A stretch of DNA of 64,000 nt. It comes from Theropithecus gelada. Lineage: Eukaryota > Chordata > Mammalia > Primates > Cercopithecidae. The position numbers and the translations under genes were made by a program. The notes beneath the pieces are model-generated. The model saw nothing but the letters and a program-made list of their open reading frames with translations, was not told the DNA's origin and did no database searches. This document shows, in pieces, positions 41,931 to 54,180 of this stretch. Each line of letters opens with the position of its first letter. Position 1 is the stretch's first letter. The DNA is taken from NCBI RefSeq assembly GCF_003255815.1, contig NC_037668.1:81417915-81481914 (forward strand). Direction: 5' to 3'.

Positions 41931-42429
41931 AAGGGTGGGATAGAAGCATGATATGGGGGTTGCTGGGCATGCGGTCCACGCACCCCTGTGAGTACACCCT
42001 CTCACCCCAGTGTGCAGGAAGGTACTTCGATATGTGCATGTGCACTGATGCCCGTGCTGTGCCCATGTATGTTGGCCCAGCCTTGTCCTACTTCCCGCCC
42101 CCTGGAACTCTCCAGAGCTGAGCCTCAGGCTGGGGTATAATAAGCAGCTGCCCCGGATGCCCCGATGGGAGTGGCCCGTCCCTCCAGGTGGAAACAGAGA
42201 TAGCAGCAGATGAAGGGGCACTACCCCGTCAGGACTGGTCTGGGATGAGGATGCTGTAGGCACCCCTGGCAGAGCCAGAGTCATGCCCCACGAGGACCAG
42301 CATCCCAGACACGCCAGGGGCCTTGAGGGCTTATGGGCTCTGCCTGCAGCTGCCTGCCAAGGTCCCTGTGGTCCTTCCTAGTCAACAACTGCACAGATGG
42401 GGACAACACAGGCACAGAGAAAGGGATGG

Positions 42430-42565
42430 GAGCGATCATCAGTTCAGTCCCTATTGTGTGCTTGGTTCTGCTGGGCCTGGTGCTATCACAAATGTGGCAT
42501 CTTATCTTCTCCACCACCCAGTAAGCAAATATTACTATCCTCACTGACAGACGGGGACCTGACGC
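42430..42565 (-). mobile_element. MIR fragment (antisense)
   Basis: 'ccctattgtgtgcttggttc' and 'attactatcctcactgacag' then 'acggggacctgacgctcag' match antisense MIR. Confidence 0.6.
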
Positions 42566-43530
42566 TCAGGGTGCAGCCAGCACGGGGGTTACACACACGG
42601 ACCCTGGTGTAGACCCAGCCCAGGGGGCACTCTTTGGGTCCCAGGAGCAGCCTCCAATGAGTGCAAGGTAGCCTTTGGGGTGGGCGTGGCTTGAAGGGGC
42701 CCCATCCACCAGCTGTATAGGGCTGAGGGAACTGCAGGGAGGGAACCCCCCACCACTGGGTTGTGGCGGCACAGATGCTGCAGAATGGATGCATGGGGCT
42801 TGTTAGAGCAGAAATGCAACCATCCAGCACGTCCCTGGCTTCGGACCTTGGTTTCTCAGGGGGAGGGAGAACTTACCTTAAAGTAATGGTACCATGACCC
42901 AGGGCATCGTAATGATTCCACGGGGCCTGCACCACAGGGAGTGCCACTGGGACAGGGCCTTCCTGACACCCCAGTCGCCTCAGTCTCTACAGTACATTTG
43001 TCCAGGACAGATACCTGCTTCCTGCTGCCAGTGTCCAAGGGTACACTGGACCCCCATTGCAAGGGCTGAGTGCCTCTTTGTGGGGTCAGGGAGGGGCATT
43101 GTTCCCCCTGTGGCAGGGGCACTGAACCTGAGCTATGCCACAGGCAGAACTGCCATCTCTCCTAAGAAAAAAAGTGCCTGCAACACGAGGCAAGCCCTGA
43201 AAGCCACCTGCACACCCCATCCCTCCACTCCCACCTTACCACCCACCCACCCCAACCCTACTACTGTGCACCCCCCATCCTTCCACTCGCACACTTCTGG
43301 GAGTCACTCACTCATCCTCTCCTCTTTGAGCACACAGGTTCTTATCCTCCTGCCTCGCTCAGCTGCCCCTCTGGGTGCCTGGCAGTGTGCTGGGAACTGA
43401 GACCCAAGGGCATCAAAGACCCACAGCTCCAAACACACTGGAATGTGTTCAGAGCCCTAGGAAGGGGCTGACCCGGGGGCTTCTGGCTGGCAGAGGCTGG
43501 GGAGCTACAAAGGCCTTCACAGAGGAGCTC
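42566..43530. other. No gene seen
   Basis: Unassigned intron. 43200-43285 is C-rich ('cccatccctccactcccacc'). Confidence 0.45.
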
Positions 43531-43730
43531 AGCCCTGATGCCCAGGCAGGGGCTAGAAACACAGAGCCAGGAAAAGCATTCCAGGGAGAGGGCGAAGCAT
43601 GAACAACAAAAGCAGGGAGGCTGGAAAAGATGGGATATGTTCTGGAAACAGTTAAGAATCTGTTGAGCAGAGAAGGAAGGGGAGCAGGGAGAGGAGAGGT
43701 GAAAGAAGAAATGGGAGTTTTGGGGGCTCC
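43530..43730 (-). mobile_element. Possible L2 fragment (antisense)
   Basis: 'gccaggaaaagcattccagg' and 'gagagggcgaagcatgaaca' resemble the antisense L2 block 'gggcattccaggcagaggga' and 'acagcatgtgcaaag'. Confidence 0.45.
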
Positions 43731-44199
43731 CTTCATTCAAACACATGGGGTAGTGTTTCCTTCTGGAGCAGGCAAGTTTGGGGATTTTTGATCCCAAAGA
43801 CTTCACAGAAGCCACCCCATGCAATGACTGATGCGGCACAGGCTCTTCACTTGAGGGACTCTGGTGCAACTTCTACTAGCTGGACCACCCCAGGTCATGC
43901 AGGACTGATGTCCTGGGTCTGAGCTGTCACTGTTTCTTCCATCTACCTTTACTAAGCACCCATTGTGAGTCCAGGAACTGGGCTGGACCAGTGCCAGAGG
44001 GTGCAACATGGGCGCCTAGGCCTCAAGCACATATGTCCCTGAGTTGCCGGCACAGGGCCAACCCACCTTGGGGCCTCTCCATCCCTCATGGTGGGTGGCT
44101 GGGTGGGTGTGGGGCCCCTGACCTCCCACCTTCTACCTGGATGCTTGAGCTAGGAACATGTTCCCTCCCCTCCCAACCCATTTCCATGATCTATCTGGA

Positions 44200-44400
44200 A
44201 AGAAGACTTAAGCCCATAGCTCTGTGTCCCTCCCTGCTCAAACCCTGCATGGCTCCCCAGTGCCTTGACATGTACAGATCCTCACCCTGGCATTCTGGCC
44301 AGCATGATCTGGTGGCTTGGTGCTGGCTTGGTGGCATCTGTACCCTCCAACCCCCATACCCACACCACTGCATTTTAGCTTCAGATCAGCCTGGGGGCAA
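44200..44400 (+). mobile_element. L2 fragment
   Basis: 'aaaccctgcatggctcccca', 'gtgccttgacatgtacagat' and 'ggccagcatgatctggtgg' follow L2 internal order. Confidence 0.55.
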
Positions 44401-44869
44401 AGCTGGCCTCCACGTTTCCCGACCCAATGAATCAGGGTGAGCTCATTTCACATCAGAGACCAGATACCTCAGACATAAGAAGGGGCACACTGTGGGGGCT
44501 CTGTGAACCACTGTGTGCAGAGGCATCAGCGCTCTGACACCATCTGTCCACACAGAGAATGTTATGTGCACCTTTTGTTGAGGGCGGATTTGAAACACCC
44601 TGGCTCAAATAACCAAATACACAGCAGACTGATCTGGCCAGAAGGAAAGGCTCCCACACCATGGGAACGGAGAAGGTGATACTGAGGGCAGGGGGTACTC
44701 AGGATGGGGAAAAGGAAAAGCAGGCATGTCTAACAATCTTGAAAAATGTGAGGATAGGTGGTTAGGTTTTTCTTACTTACCCCAAAATACACAAACAGTA
44801 AAATATATTTGAAGATGAAGTTGGGGTGAATTCAGAATGATAGAAGTGACTGGGTAACACCCTCTCTGA

Positions 44870-45095
44870 CACCTACCGTGGGCCAGGTGCTGTGTGTGTT
44901 TCATTTAATGCAGACAACGTGCCCTGCCGGGGAAGCTACTTCCCAACCCACTCTGCAGAAGAAGAAACTCAGGCTCAGAAGGTGGATGTCACTGGCTCCA
45001 GGTCACACAGCCAGTCAGTGACAGAGCAGGAATCTGCCCTCGGGTCTGGCTGACGGGTCTGTATGTGTCCCTAACCATCTGGCCACTGCCTCAGG
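44870..45095 (-). mobile_element. MIR, nearly full-length (antisense)
   Basis: 'cacctaccgtgggccaggtg', 'gaagaaactcaggctcagaa', 'caggtcacacagccagtcag' and 'gtctggctgacgggtctg' cover most of the antisense consensus. Confidence 0.78.
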
Positions 45096-45329
45096 GACTC
45101 CTACCTAAAGCACCAGAAACACAAGCTCTGTCTCGGGAGCTGTTACTGTCATTTCAAACCAGGCGTCACAGGTTCCATTCCTGCAGCAAAGCCAGGCCCG
45201 GGCCCAGCCCCAGAGCTGACGCTGGGAAGAGAGGATGCCCACAGTGGATGCCTCCATGCAGAAAGGAAAACCAGGTGGCACAGTGGAGAAGAAAGTACCA
45301 GCTGATCCACAGAACAGCCTTGAAAGGCC

Positions 45330-45520
45330 CAATTCCCACATGTGGGGCGTGTTACAACAGAAGATTAAAAAAACGGGGAAAATACCCCGGGAACCATGAA
45401 GCCCCAGACCATCTGGAGTTTTATAGTGACAGGCAGGGGAAAATCAGAACCTAATTGAAAAATGTCCACTGCAATCCATTACCGCTGCGTGCAGCTCACA
45501 GAGCAGAGGGCAGGAGATGA
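45330..45520. promoter_or_regulatory. Candidate regulatory AT-rich patch
   Basis: Repeat-free sequence with 'ttacaacagaagattaaaaa', 'gaacctaattgaaaaatgtc' and 'tgcaatccattaccgctgcg'. Suggestive composition only. Confidence 0.2.
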
Positions 45521-45899
45521 AAGACAGAAGGGAGCCATCCCAGCAGCCAGGGAGGGAGTGGCATCCTCACCTCTGGGCCAAGCCCAGGGACCCCTCAAGC
45601 TGTGGCTCAGGGATGGGGAGGGCTGAAGCCCAGGATCTGCTGAGCACTGGCTCAGACGTTCGAATCGCAGGGTGGGTCCACCTTCCTCAGCAAGCCACAC
45701 TCAGAGCCTTTTATGCATCTGTGGACAGGCTAAGAGCATGCAGGGGAGCCCCAGCGCAGTGCCTGGCATGCCGCTGGCACTGGGTAATGGCATTTCTCTC
45801 CCTCTGGCCCTGGGGAAGAACCAAGGGCCCTGTTTCACATGTGAGTTGGTGACACCGTGCCGCAAACCAAAGTGCTGCAAACCAAGTCACGCAGACAGA

Positions 45900-46065
45900 G
45901 GTTTGTGCTGAGCTCTACCACCGGGAGCCTGAACCTGGGCTAGTCACATCTCTTTTCTGTCCTCGCTTTTCTCTTCTCTAAAATGGGGCCACCACAAACG
46001 GCTGGCAAATGAAGGAATACGCCCAGCGTAGGAACTGGCATGTAGCTGGTGTCTAATGAATGTCA
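45900..46065 (+). mobile_element. MIR fragment
   Basis: 'gggagcctgaacctgggcta', 'ctcttctctaaaatggggcc' and 'aactggcatgtagctggtg' match MIR. Confidence 0.62.
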
Positions 46066-46139
46066 AGTTTCCTGCCTGGGGCTGGCATGGCCCAAAAAGG
46101 AAGCAGGGTTCAGTTTCTCATGCTCTAACTAAGAATCTG

Positions 46140-46390
46140 GACACAGAGAGTGAAGAGGAGGTTTGGGGGAACAGGGCATGGCACGGGGACAGGGGAGGAA
46201 ATGCCTTCAGTTTTAGCATTTGCCAGTGACTTGCTTCTAAATAAACACATCTCTGGTTTAAGGGTAAAATATATTGGGTTACAAAAGTCTGGCAGGCCAT
46301 TCAGGGATCAACTTCTCATTTTTGTACAAACTTTTAAGTTACTTTACAACAATGATGTGGATGTGGGAAATGCGGTGCCAGCTCCTTCTC
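46140..46390. other. Repeat-free AT-rich intron; no gene
   Basis: Contains 'tgcttctaaataaacacatc' and 'aagttactttacaacaatga'. A short open frame here has no recognisable domain. Confidence 0.35.
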
Positions 46391-46769
46391 CAAGATGTCA
46401 ACTAATCCTGTGTTTGGCCAGCTCTAAAGGCCAGCGATCTGGGCACTGAGGGCCACTCCTCGCTCCTGCACTCTGGGAGGGGCCGCTGGCTGGCCTGAGG
46501 TTACTGTCCTGTGCTCCCCTGTGGGGCTCCCCCAGGGTCTCCTCAGAGTTTGGGGCTTTGCCAGTCCTCTGGGGGGAGGTTGAGTCAAGAAGGGAACGGA
46601 CAGACGGGAGGAGGTTCCTGGGGGTGAGGCTGGAGAGCACTGGCCCAGGCTCTTTGATCTGGACCATGAGGCCCTCAAGGGTCTGGTCTTTGGGGATGCG
46701 GTGCCACCTACACACATGAATGGAAAGTGGGGGCATGTGCGGAGAAATGACCAGAACAGCAGCTATCAC

Positions 46770-46965
46770 ATTGACCACGTGCCCAGGACTGGGCCAAGCT
46801 CTCCCTAAACACCATCTCACTAATCCTGCAACCCCTATTGTTACAGAGCTAGAAACTGAGTTTAGGTGAAGTGCCAGAGTCCCAGTGCTCACTCGTGGGA
46901 TGGAGCCTGGGTTCACCTCCAGTGCCGAGGTCTGCGCCCTGGGCACACTCTGGTCGCAGGTAGCC
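46770..46965 (-). mobile_element. MIR fragment (antisense)
   Basis: 'accacgtgcccaggactggg', 'acagagctagaaactgagtt' and 'gatggagcctgggttcacc' match antisense MIR. Confidence 0.7.
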
Positions 46966-47619
46966 ATGACCAAGCACTACCATGAGAGGCGAGACCATCT
47001 GCTCACTGGGCCTTCATAAGCACCTAGAGGAGCTGGAGGCCAGGGAGGGCTGGGGGCACACAGTAAGGCAAGGGAGAATGGGACAGAGGGACCATACACC
47101 TCCTTCTGGGAGCCTGTCCTTGGGAGGAGGATCTCAAGGCTGAGGGGGTGGGGGCTGCAGACACCCTGACCCTTCCTCACAGGAACACACTGACAGCTCT
47201 GGGCTGGGCTCTTCTCCAGCAAAAGACCCTGTCTGGGCAAGAAATGGGTTCCTGTTCCCAGCAGTGCAGTTGAGGGGGCTCCTGGAAACGTGGCTGGCCA
47301 GTGAGGATCAAGAGGGCCACCCTTCCAGGGCATGTGGAACCCCCAAAAGTAGGAGATGCAGGGGAAGCTGAGTCAGCTTTTCTTGGGGCCCAAGTGGACA
47401 GGTGGGATCCAGGGGCTCTCCCAGTGCTGAGCTGTGGTTAGACATTGTCTGGAATGAGGAAAGAGGCTCTGCCAGGGGCCAGGGCTCTGCAGAGAGCACA
47501 CAGCGTAGAATGACTGACACACGTACACCAAGCCACCAGCCACAGGCCCAGAAATGCGGATACTCACTCACTCTGATGTGAACACCTCTCCTTCCAACCA
47601 AGCCACACGTCAGAGACAG
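46966..47619. other. No gene seen
   Basis: Unassigned GC-rich intron. Confidence 0.45.
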
Positions 47620-48125
47620 AGCCCCAGGACACCAACACACACACTGATTCACACACACACACACCCCGAGACCCAGAAACTCCCTCACACACATACTACA
47701 GCCAAACACACACACCCCGATTCACCCACACATACCATACTCCCACATATATACCACATAACACACCCACACATATCACACCACACACACACTCCATGGC
47801 ACGTGAATGCACACCACACACACAATAACACACATCCCAGCACACCCCCAACACACATACACACCATACCTCCCCCACACACGTACCACACCAATATACA
47901 CCACACCACAAACACACATACCACACTGCATACATCCCCCCACCCCCACACACACTACACATCATACACATAAACCATGTTTACACCCCGTGACTCATGG
48001 CAAAAACACACGGGCCAGGACACACACGTTCACACATATACCCAAGCCCCAGACCTGCCACATTCACAAACGTACTAATCCCCACCCACCAGCCACACCG
48101 ACACACTGCCCCACACGTAGCACAG
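47620..48125. repeat. CA-rich low-complexity tract, about 0.5 kb
   Basis: Degenerate 'cacaca' with 'accacac', 'catacc' and 'catatc' variants, no fixed period. The reverse strand reads (TGTG)-rich and yields spurious Cys/Val-rich open frames. Confidence 0.88.
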
Positions 48126-48299
48126 CACACGCAGAAACTGGCCACCTGGAATATGGATGTGGGTGCGGGGTCCACTGAGGGGCTGGGTCCACTGCGCCTC
48201 CTGACCTCCGCATGGTGGCTGGCCTGGCCTGGCCTTGGGGACAGCATGCATAGCCTGAGAGATCCCTGCTGGCCTCTCTAGCCCAATGTCTCCTTCCCC

Positions 48300-48470
48300 T
48301 CCCCACGCTGCAGCCACAGGCCACACCTTCCCGCCTCCAGGCCTTTGCCCATGCTGCGTCCTCTGCTCAAGGTGCCCCTGTTCACTGGCCAGTCCTCCCT
48401 GTCGCTCTAGACTTGGCTCAAGCCTGAGGCCTTCCCAATTCTCTCACTGTCATTCCAGTGCTGCAGCCAG
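48300..48470 (+). mobile_element. L2 fragment
   Basis: 'cctccaggcctttgcccatg', 'ctgcgtcctctgctcaagg' and 'tagacttggctcaagcctga' are L2 blocks in order. Confidence 0.68.
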
Positions 48471-48990
48471 AACTGCCGCAGGTCCCTCACCACTCTCCTA
48501 CCGTTCAAGCATCGCGCACTTCTCTCAGAGCTCGGCCCTGGGAGGGAGAGAGGCAGACACAAGGCCCCAGCGGTGCGCCTCACCCAGCCCACCCCACCAC
48601 ACAGCCAAGCCATGGAGGGGAGCATGTTCCCATTTGCTGGGGGGATTCTTTTTAGGTGGGTGCAGTGTCTCACCATAGCCCTGGGGGTTAGGCTGTGAGC
48701 GCACTTCAGGAGGGAGAAGAGGCCACAGTGAATAAAAGGGTCTCTCCAGGCCTCCAGCCTCAACCCTCCCTGCAGACAAACTCACCCCATGGCCTCAGCA
48801 GGGGCCTCCCTCCCCCAGAGATGGCCTGGGGCTCAGGTGCTTCCTCCTCTCCCTGTGAGCCTCAGTGTTCTACTTGCAAATGAGGTGTCCTCCTGTGGTG
48901 AAACCAGGGTGTGGCCTTGGTACTGGGCACAGGACAGGTGCTCGGGAACGTTAGTCCCCTTTTGGGATCCTCTCCCAAGGTGCAAGAAGA
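48471..48990. other. No gene seen
   Basis: Unassigned intron; several short open frames without recognisable domains. Confidence 0.45.
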
Positions 48991-48994
48991 AACA

Positions 48995-49100
48995 GCAGGG
49001 GAGGGGTGGTGGGCAACACCTGGGTCTGAGACCTGAGTCCAGCCCTGGCTCTGCGTGACCTCGGCCCAGCCACCTCCCTTTCCTGAGTTTCACCCCGAGC
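48995..49100 (+). mobile_element. MIR fragment
   Basis: 'agtccagccctggctctgcg' and 'tgacctcggcccagccacct' then 'cctttcctgagtttcacc' match MIR. Confidence 0.6.
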
Positions 49101-50105
49101 TGCCTGCCCACCAGGGACCGCCTGCACAGGATGGGGCAGTGGGGCGATGGTACAGGTGACAGGCGCATCCATGGCCAGCACTGCACAACATACACCTGGG
49201 GCTGCCTGGGGAGTGCGGAGGCCAGAGATTCTCCACCCACTGCCTGAAAGAAAACCCAGTGTCAGGTCATCCAGAATTGTCACACATGTGCCACAGGCAA
49301 AGCTCCCCGTCTTGAGTGGGTGGAAAGAACCTGCCAGTGTGCACCTGAGGCTCAGACCCCACCAGAAATGTCCCATGAGGCCCCAGACCCCCACCTTGTG
49401 AGGGGACAGTGTTCAGCACCAGACTGGTGAAGAGTGTGGGGGTGGGAGCTGGGCTGAGAAGATCCACTGGTGTGTAGCTCCTGGAGCCACAGGAACCTGA
49501 GAGAGTTGGGGGTGGGAGGCCACCGAGAGGACTCTGCTTAGTAGCAGGATAAGCTCTACCAGGAGAGATGGTGAGCCTCCTGTCCCAGACGCTCAGGGAC
49601 AGAGCCGGATGACGTATACTCATCAGGGCTGCTGGGACGGTGCAACATGGTTCCTAAGGTTACCTTCAGGAGATCTTCAGGGAACAGCCCATGGTTCTAA
49701 ATAGGGCTGGGCATGCCACCTGGGGCCAGTGGTATCAACAGGCCAGGCTAACCTGCCTTGGTCCTTCCCACACCCACCCAGCCACCCACATGATCGACCA
49801 AGAGGCCCCAAGGTGGGCTGGCCCTGTGCTGGCGTCTCAGGACCATATGTGCATGAGGCCTAGTGGCTCACATCATACCCTCTTGCGCTGGTCCAGCCCA
49901 GTGCCTGGACTCACAGTGGGCGCTTAGTAAAAGTAGATGGGAAAACAATGGTGATTGCCTAGACCCAGGACATCAGCCCTGCACACGCAACTCAAGTTAG
50001 GGAAGGGAGGTGAATTACAGCAGGAAACCAGTCACACACACACAAACCAAAGGAAACCAACCAGGGAGGAAAGGAGAAGCTGGGAACAGAGGCAAACCCA
50101 TCTGG
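49101..50105. other. No gene seen
   Basis: Unassigned intron without named repeats or credible coding frames. Confidence 0.45.
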
Positions 50106-50109
50106 TGGC

Positions 50110-50260
50110 CAAGTGCCTCCATCTGCAAAGCCCTTCGCTTCCCTGTTCCCACCAGCATCACAGCAGCCCTGTGAGAGGCAGGATGGAGCTGTGGCTTTTG
50201 AGATGGGTAAACTGAGGCACCAGGTGGTGAAGGAAACTCTGTGGGGGTGTGAGGCTTGGT
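50110..50260 (-). mobile_element. MIR fragment (antisense)
   Basis: 'catcacagcagccctgtgag', 'gagatgggtaaactgaggca' and 'ccaggtggtgaaggaaac' match antisense MIR. Confidence 0.65.
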
Positions 50261-50779
50261 CTGTTCATCCTGCAGCTGGGGGAGTTTGGTGAGGAAGGTG
50301 CCTGGTGCACAGGTCTGTAACCCACAGCTCCGCCTGCGGCCAGTGATGACGGCACCTGGGTGATCACTCACCAAAGCTGAGGAAGTGGGAGGGCCACAGC
50401 CTTGGCACAGAGGCCTCTGTTCAAGGGCTCACTCGGCTTCTCAGCAGTTGCAAGCTGCTGCCTCCTCCCCAAATGCCCCACTGTCCACAGCGACATCTGG
50501 TTATAAGCAGGTGCCCAGCAGACTCAGCCAGAGGAGCCCTCTGGGCCACGAACCCTGAGGATATCCCCTTCCCTGATGGTCCTCAGTTTTCATCTGTCAA
50601 AGGGGTCCATGTGGAATAGCACTGCACCTCTACTCAAGCGCCGGGGGAAGGAGATGACTTAGCAGAAAGCAGAGCAGACAGACAGGAGCAAATTCCTGGC
50701 TTTTGGGTTTCAAAATCCCAGGCCGCAGGGCCGAACGGAAAGAACTCTGGACATGGATGAGTCACACGCAGTTAATATT

Positions 50780-50880
50780 TCAAATGATGTTTCCACCATA
50801 AACCCATCACAGAGTGCCCAGCACAGGGGCTGGAACAGAGTGGGTGTTCATGAACATCTGTTAATGAATGAAAGAACCAA
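50780..50880 (+). mobile_element. L2/MIR 3'-end fragment
   Basis: 'agagtgcccagcacaggggc', 'ggaacagagtgggtgttcat' and 'gttaatgaatgaaagaacc' resemble the shared L2-type 3' end. Confidence 0.6.
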
Positions 50881-51619
50881 GCAACAAACAAATGAACCTT
50901 GAGGGAAGTGTCGGGCAGGTGGGGAGGTGACTGGCTGCTCAGCAGTCACCTCCCAAATTAGTGGGGGCTGGGAGAGACCTCGTGATGAGGAAAGAGCAAA
51001 GCTTCCTGTACGTCCATCGCCAAACGATGCTCCAGCTGGACAGGGACATTGGAGGGAAGCCAGACGCATGTACATGGCATGGATCCCTAAAAGCTGTGAG
51101 GTCCTGAGCTCTGCCCCTTCACCCCTGGGCCTATGCCCTGGGGGTGCTGACAGCACCACTAGCTAAGTCTGTGGGACTTGAAGCAGGGCTGCGCCCAGCA
51201 AGGCCCAGGCCACCTGCGGCATCCAGGCAGGACTCTGGCTGTCTCAGGGAGGTCCCATCCCAGCACTATGGAGAAGACATTGAGTCTGGGCTGGCCCTGA
51301 GGCAGCCTTTAGATGGACAGGGACAAGTAGATTCTGGCCAAAGATAGGGCAGGATGATTCAGCAGGTCTCAATGTGATAAATGACTCTACGGGCCCCTTG
51401 GCTCACTGTAAGCCCCCAAACCCCAGAATTTGCATGCAACTATGAGAGAAGATGCGCAGTGATCTGTGAACTGCCAGAGATTTGCTACCCAGCATGTGGG
51501 GGCTCAGGATAGGAAGGGAGTGAAAGGAACATTTAAAGTTACTGTTTTTTTTCTCTTTCTCACTCCAGTTTGTGGACTTCAGGTTTGGACGTGACATAAG
51601 TAAAATAGAGAGCACTAGC

Positions 51620-51682
51620 GGTCCTCCCTTACGGGGACGTGGTCCTCCGTCATGGGGACACGGTCCTCCCTCATGGGGAGGT
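51620..51682 (+). repeat. 21-bp unit, three tandem copies
   Basis: Units start with 'ggtcctccc' or 'ggtcctccg' at 51620, 51641 and 51662 and differ at a few positions. Confidence 0.9.
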
Positions 51683-51749
51683 GGACACAGGGAAAGGGAG
51701 GAAAACTGCCACTGATGGGCACCCTCAAGTCAGGCCATGCTGCCCTTTT

Positions 51750-51945
51750 GGTGGGCAGCCTTGTTTAACCTCCGGAGTGCTCTAGACAGAAGGTGCCACC
51801 GTAATTACCTTTCCTAGATGAGGAGACAGATGCTCCCAGAGGGCCTGAGCCCAGGGCCCCTGAGGAGTGAGCACAGCAGTGGGAATGGAGCCAGGGCTGA
51901 GGAATGAGCCCAGGGCTGTCTGATACCAAACCCCTAGCCCCTGTG
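51750..51945 (-). mobile_element. MIR fragment (antisense)
   Basis: 'ttgtttaacctccggagtgc', 'ctagatgaggagacagatgc' and 'agtgggaatggagccagggc' follow antisense MIR. Confidence 0.55.
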
Positions 51946-52504
51946 CTTATGCTGCATTAAGTCGAAAGCAAAGTGGTGTATTGATTTAGGAAACACTGGC
52001 CCATGGGGAAGAAATGACTACAAACAAAGGACTAAACGTTTCCATGTCACCAGAAAATAGTGCTAGCAATAACAGCCACTGCAACAAGCGCGCTGGTCTC
52101 TCTTAAAACCCCAAATCACTAGCTGTTCGGCTCAAAACAGGTTGGAAAGTTCTGGAAGGGTGTTGGGGAGGTCACCCACCCCTCACCTGCATCTGGGACG
52201 TCCCAGGGGTCTGAGAGGGAAGTGGCTATCTGCTGGCCAGGCAGGTCGTCTGGCTCTCCCATGAGCCTTCCCTCTATTGAGCAAGGGGCACGGGAGAAAC
52301 ACCCCGTGGTCACCACTTGCAAGAGAGGACCGTGCCAACTGAAAAAAGTTACATCCACACGGGAGAGCAGGAAGGGGCCCCTGAGGAGAAGCGCGCTGTG
52401 AGGCGCTCCATGGAGAACCAAGGGGTGGTGGGAGGAATCATTCTGGGGCGTGCGGCCCAGCCCAGATGCCTGGCTCAGCAGAGCTGCGCCACCCGACTCA
52501 GAGG

Positions 52505-52670
52505 GACGCCTGGAACTCATTAGCATTATGTCAGGAATAATATAAAATTAAAACATTTAGCTTTGGCTTCTAAAATTAAGGAGGACAAAAAGAAAAGGAT
52601 GCCATTGTGCTGAGCCGCTCAGCTATGACTTGGGCACCAATAATTTATAGAAAATAAATCACTGCATTGC
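52505..52670. other. Repeat-free AT-rich patch; possible regulatory DNA
   Basis: 'ctcattagcattatgtcagg', 'aataatataaaattaaaaca' and 'ccaataatttatagaaaata'. No gene seen; conservation unknown. Confidence 0.25.
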
Positions 52671-53484
52671 ACTTGGGCCCAGTCAGGACCCCGGGGTTGC
52701 CAACAGGGCTGAGGACTGAGAGAGGAGCCCGCAGCTCAGCTGCAGAGAAGGGGAAGGTTGGGAGCCAGGGTGTGGTCCAGCCCCCGGGACACAGTGAGGC
52801 CTTTGGGCTGTTCACTTGCCAGGGCAGCACCAGGTACATGTGCATCCTGACACTCTCTTTCCTGGCTCCCAACCTCTATGCTGGCCATTGCTCCCAGATC
52901 CATCATCTCCCCTGCAGTAGGGAGACCCCTAAATTGCAAGCCTCCCCTTGCCACTCCCAAACCCTATGGGTGGCTCCACTGCCTTCAGGATACTACCCTC
53001 AGCCCGGCACTTCCAGCATCTCGCCGACTGACCTCTGGGGACCCTCCAGCTGTAGTTGGCTCCCCGAGCTCCCTGGTCCCTCTCCAGGCTCCTGTTACAC
53101 TGACCACTTGGGCCATCAGAACTTCATATCTGTGTGTTTTTATATATGCTGTTCCCTCAGTCTAGAATTCCCTCAAGTCAGGCTCAGTTCCAACACTGGC
53201 TTCTTTGTGAGGTTCTGGGCTTTGGGGCAGGTCCTGGGCTCAAAGCCTCTCTGGGTTCACCTCAGCCCAGGGGAAAATGCAAGTGGCTGGGCTGGGCTGC
53301 GTGGGAACCCAAGCCCCACACAATGTCAGTACTGGCCGAACCTCCAAGGACCTCATGTTGTGGGTGGGGACACCAAGGCAGCCCAGAGAGGGCAAGGCTC
53401 CCCAAGGCTTCCCCTGCCCCCAGTGTTTTGCAGGCCCCTGGATCCTTAGGGCAGGTTCTTCCTGCTCCTGTGTGCTCATTTTGG

Positions 53485-53605
53485 GGAACAGAGTGCTCAA
53501 GAGTCATCCAGACCTGTGTTCAAATCCCGATTCCCCTCAAATTCTGTGAAAACCACCTAATACCCCAATTTGTCGGCATTGCCAGGGAGGTAATGACAGT
53601 AGAGT
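53485..53605 (+). mobile_element. MIR fragment
   Basis: 'cagacctgtgttcaaatccc' and 'gattcccctcaaattctgtg' then 'cattgccagggaggtaatg' match MIR. Confidence 0.6.
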
Positions 53606-53817
53606 ATCACCCTCCCAGGGCTCTGGGGAGCCAGCATCAAGACGGCTGTAACACGGTCTACACTACCTGCAACCCCATGCAGAGACACTGCAGTCCATGG
53701 ACCCCAAGGACAGGGGGCCAGATGGGGTAGACACAGGCTCCTGGCTCCTCGGGAAGGCAGTCTGGGCAGAGTCCCTAAAGCCTGACCTGTCCAGCGGCAT
53801 CATGGGGCAGACTGTCA

Positions 53818-53882
53818 CGCCTTCATTCAGTCATTCACCAGTCATTCATTCATTTCCTCACTCACTCATTCACTCAGCTAAC
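53818..53882. repeat. (ATTC)n/(ACTC)n tetranucleotide repeat
   Basis: 'cattcagtcattcaccagtc', 'attcattcatttcctcac' and 'tcactcattcactcagc'. Imperfect. Confidence 0.8.
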
Positions 53883-53894
53883 TGCTCATAGCCA

Positions 53895-54180
53895 GACCCA
53901 TAAAATACACTGTTAGTGAAAAAATCAAGTACCCAAACAGTAAGTATAGTATGATTCCATTTTAGTAAAGAGTATAATTATATACACAGAGAGCAGCCTG
54001 GAAAAATACTCCAAAATATTAAACAGTGGTTATTTCTGAGTGGTGTAGTTAGGGATACCTTTTCCTTTTTTCTTTACATTTCACTCTCTACTTTCTACTT
54101 CTTTACATATTATACTTATTGCTTTATATTTTACACTATGTTGTTTTGGAAACATTTAAAAAATTTACAGTGGGCAGCGT
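53895..54180. other. AT-rich, probably an old interspersed repeat
   Basis: 'ggaaaaatactccaaaatat' and 'taaacagtggttatttctga' are reminiscent of a common dispersed repeat tail, but I could not name the family. Confidence 0.35.

Noticed and set aside
47620..48125. Possible CRISPR-like or satellite array
   Set aside because: No fixed period and no spacer structure. It is degenerate CA-rich low-complexity DNA in a primate genome.
52667..53449. A 260-codon plus-strand open frame in the large intron
   Set aside because: No recognisable domain or codon-level sign of constraint, and it overlaps L2-like sequence.
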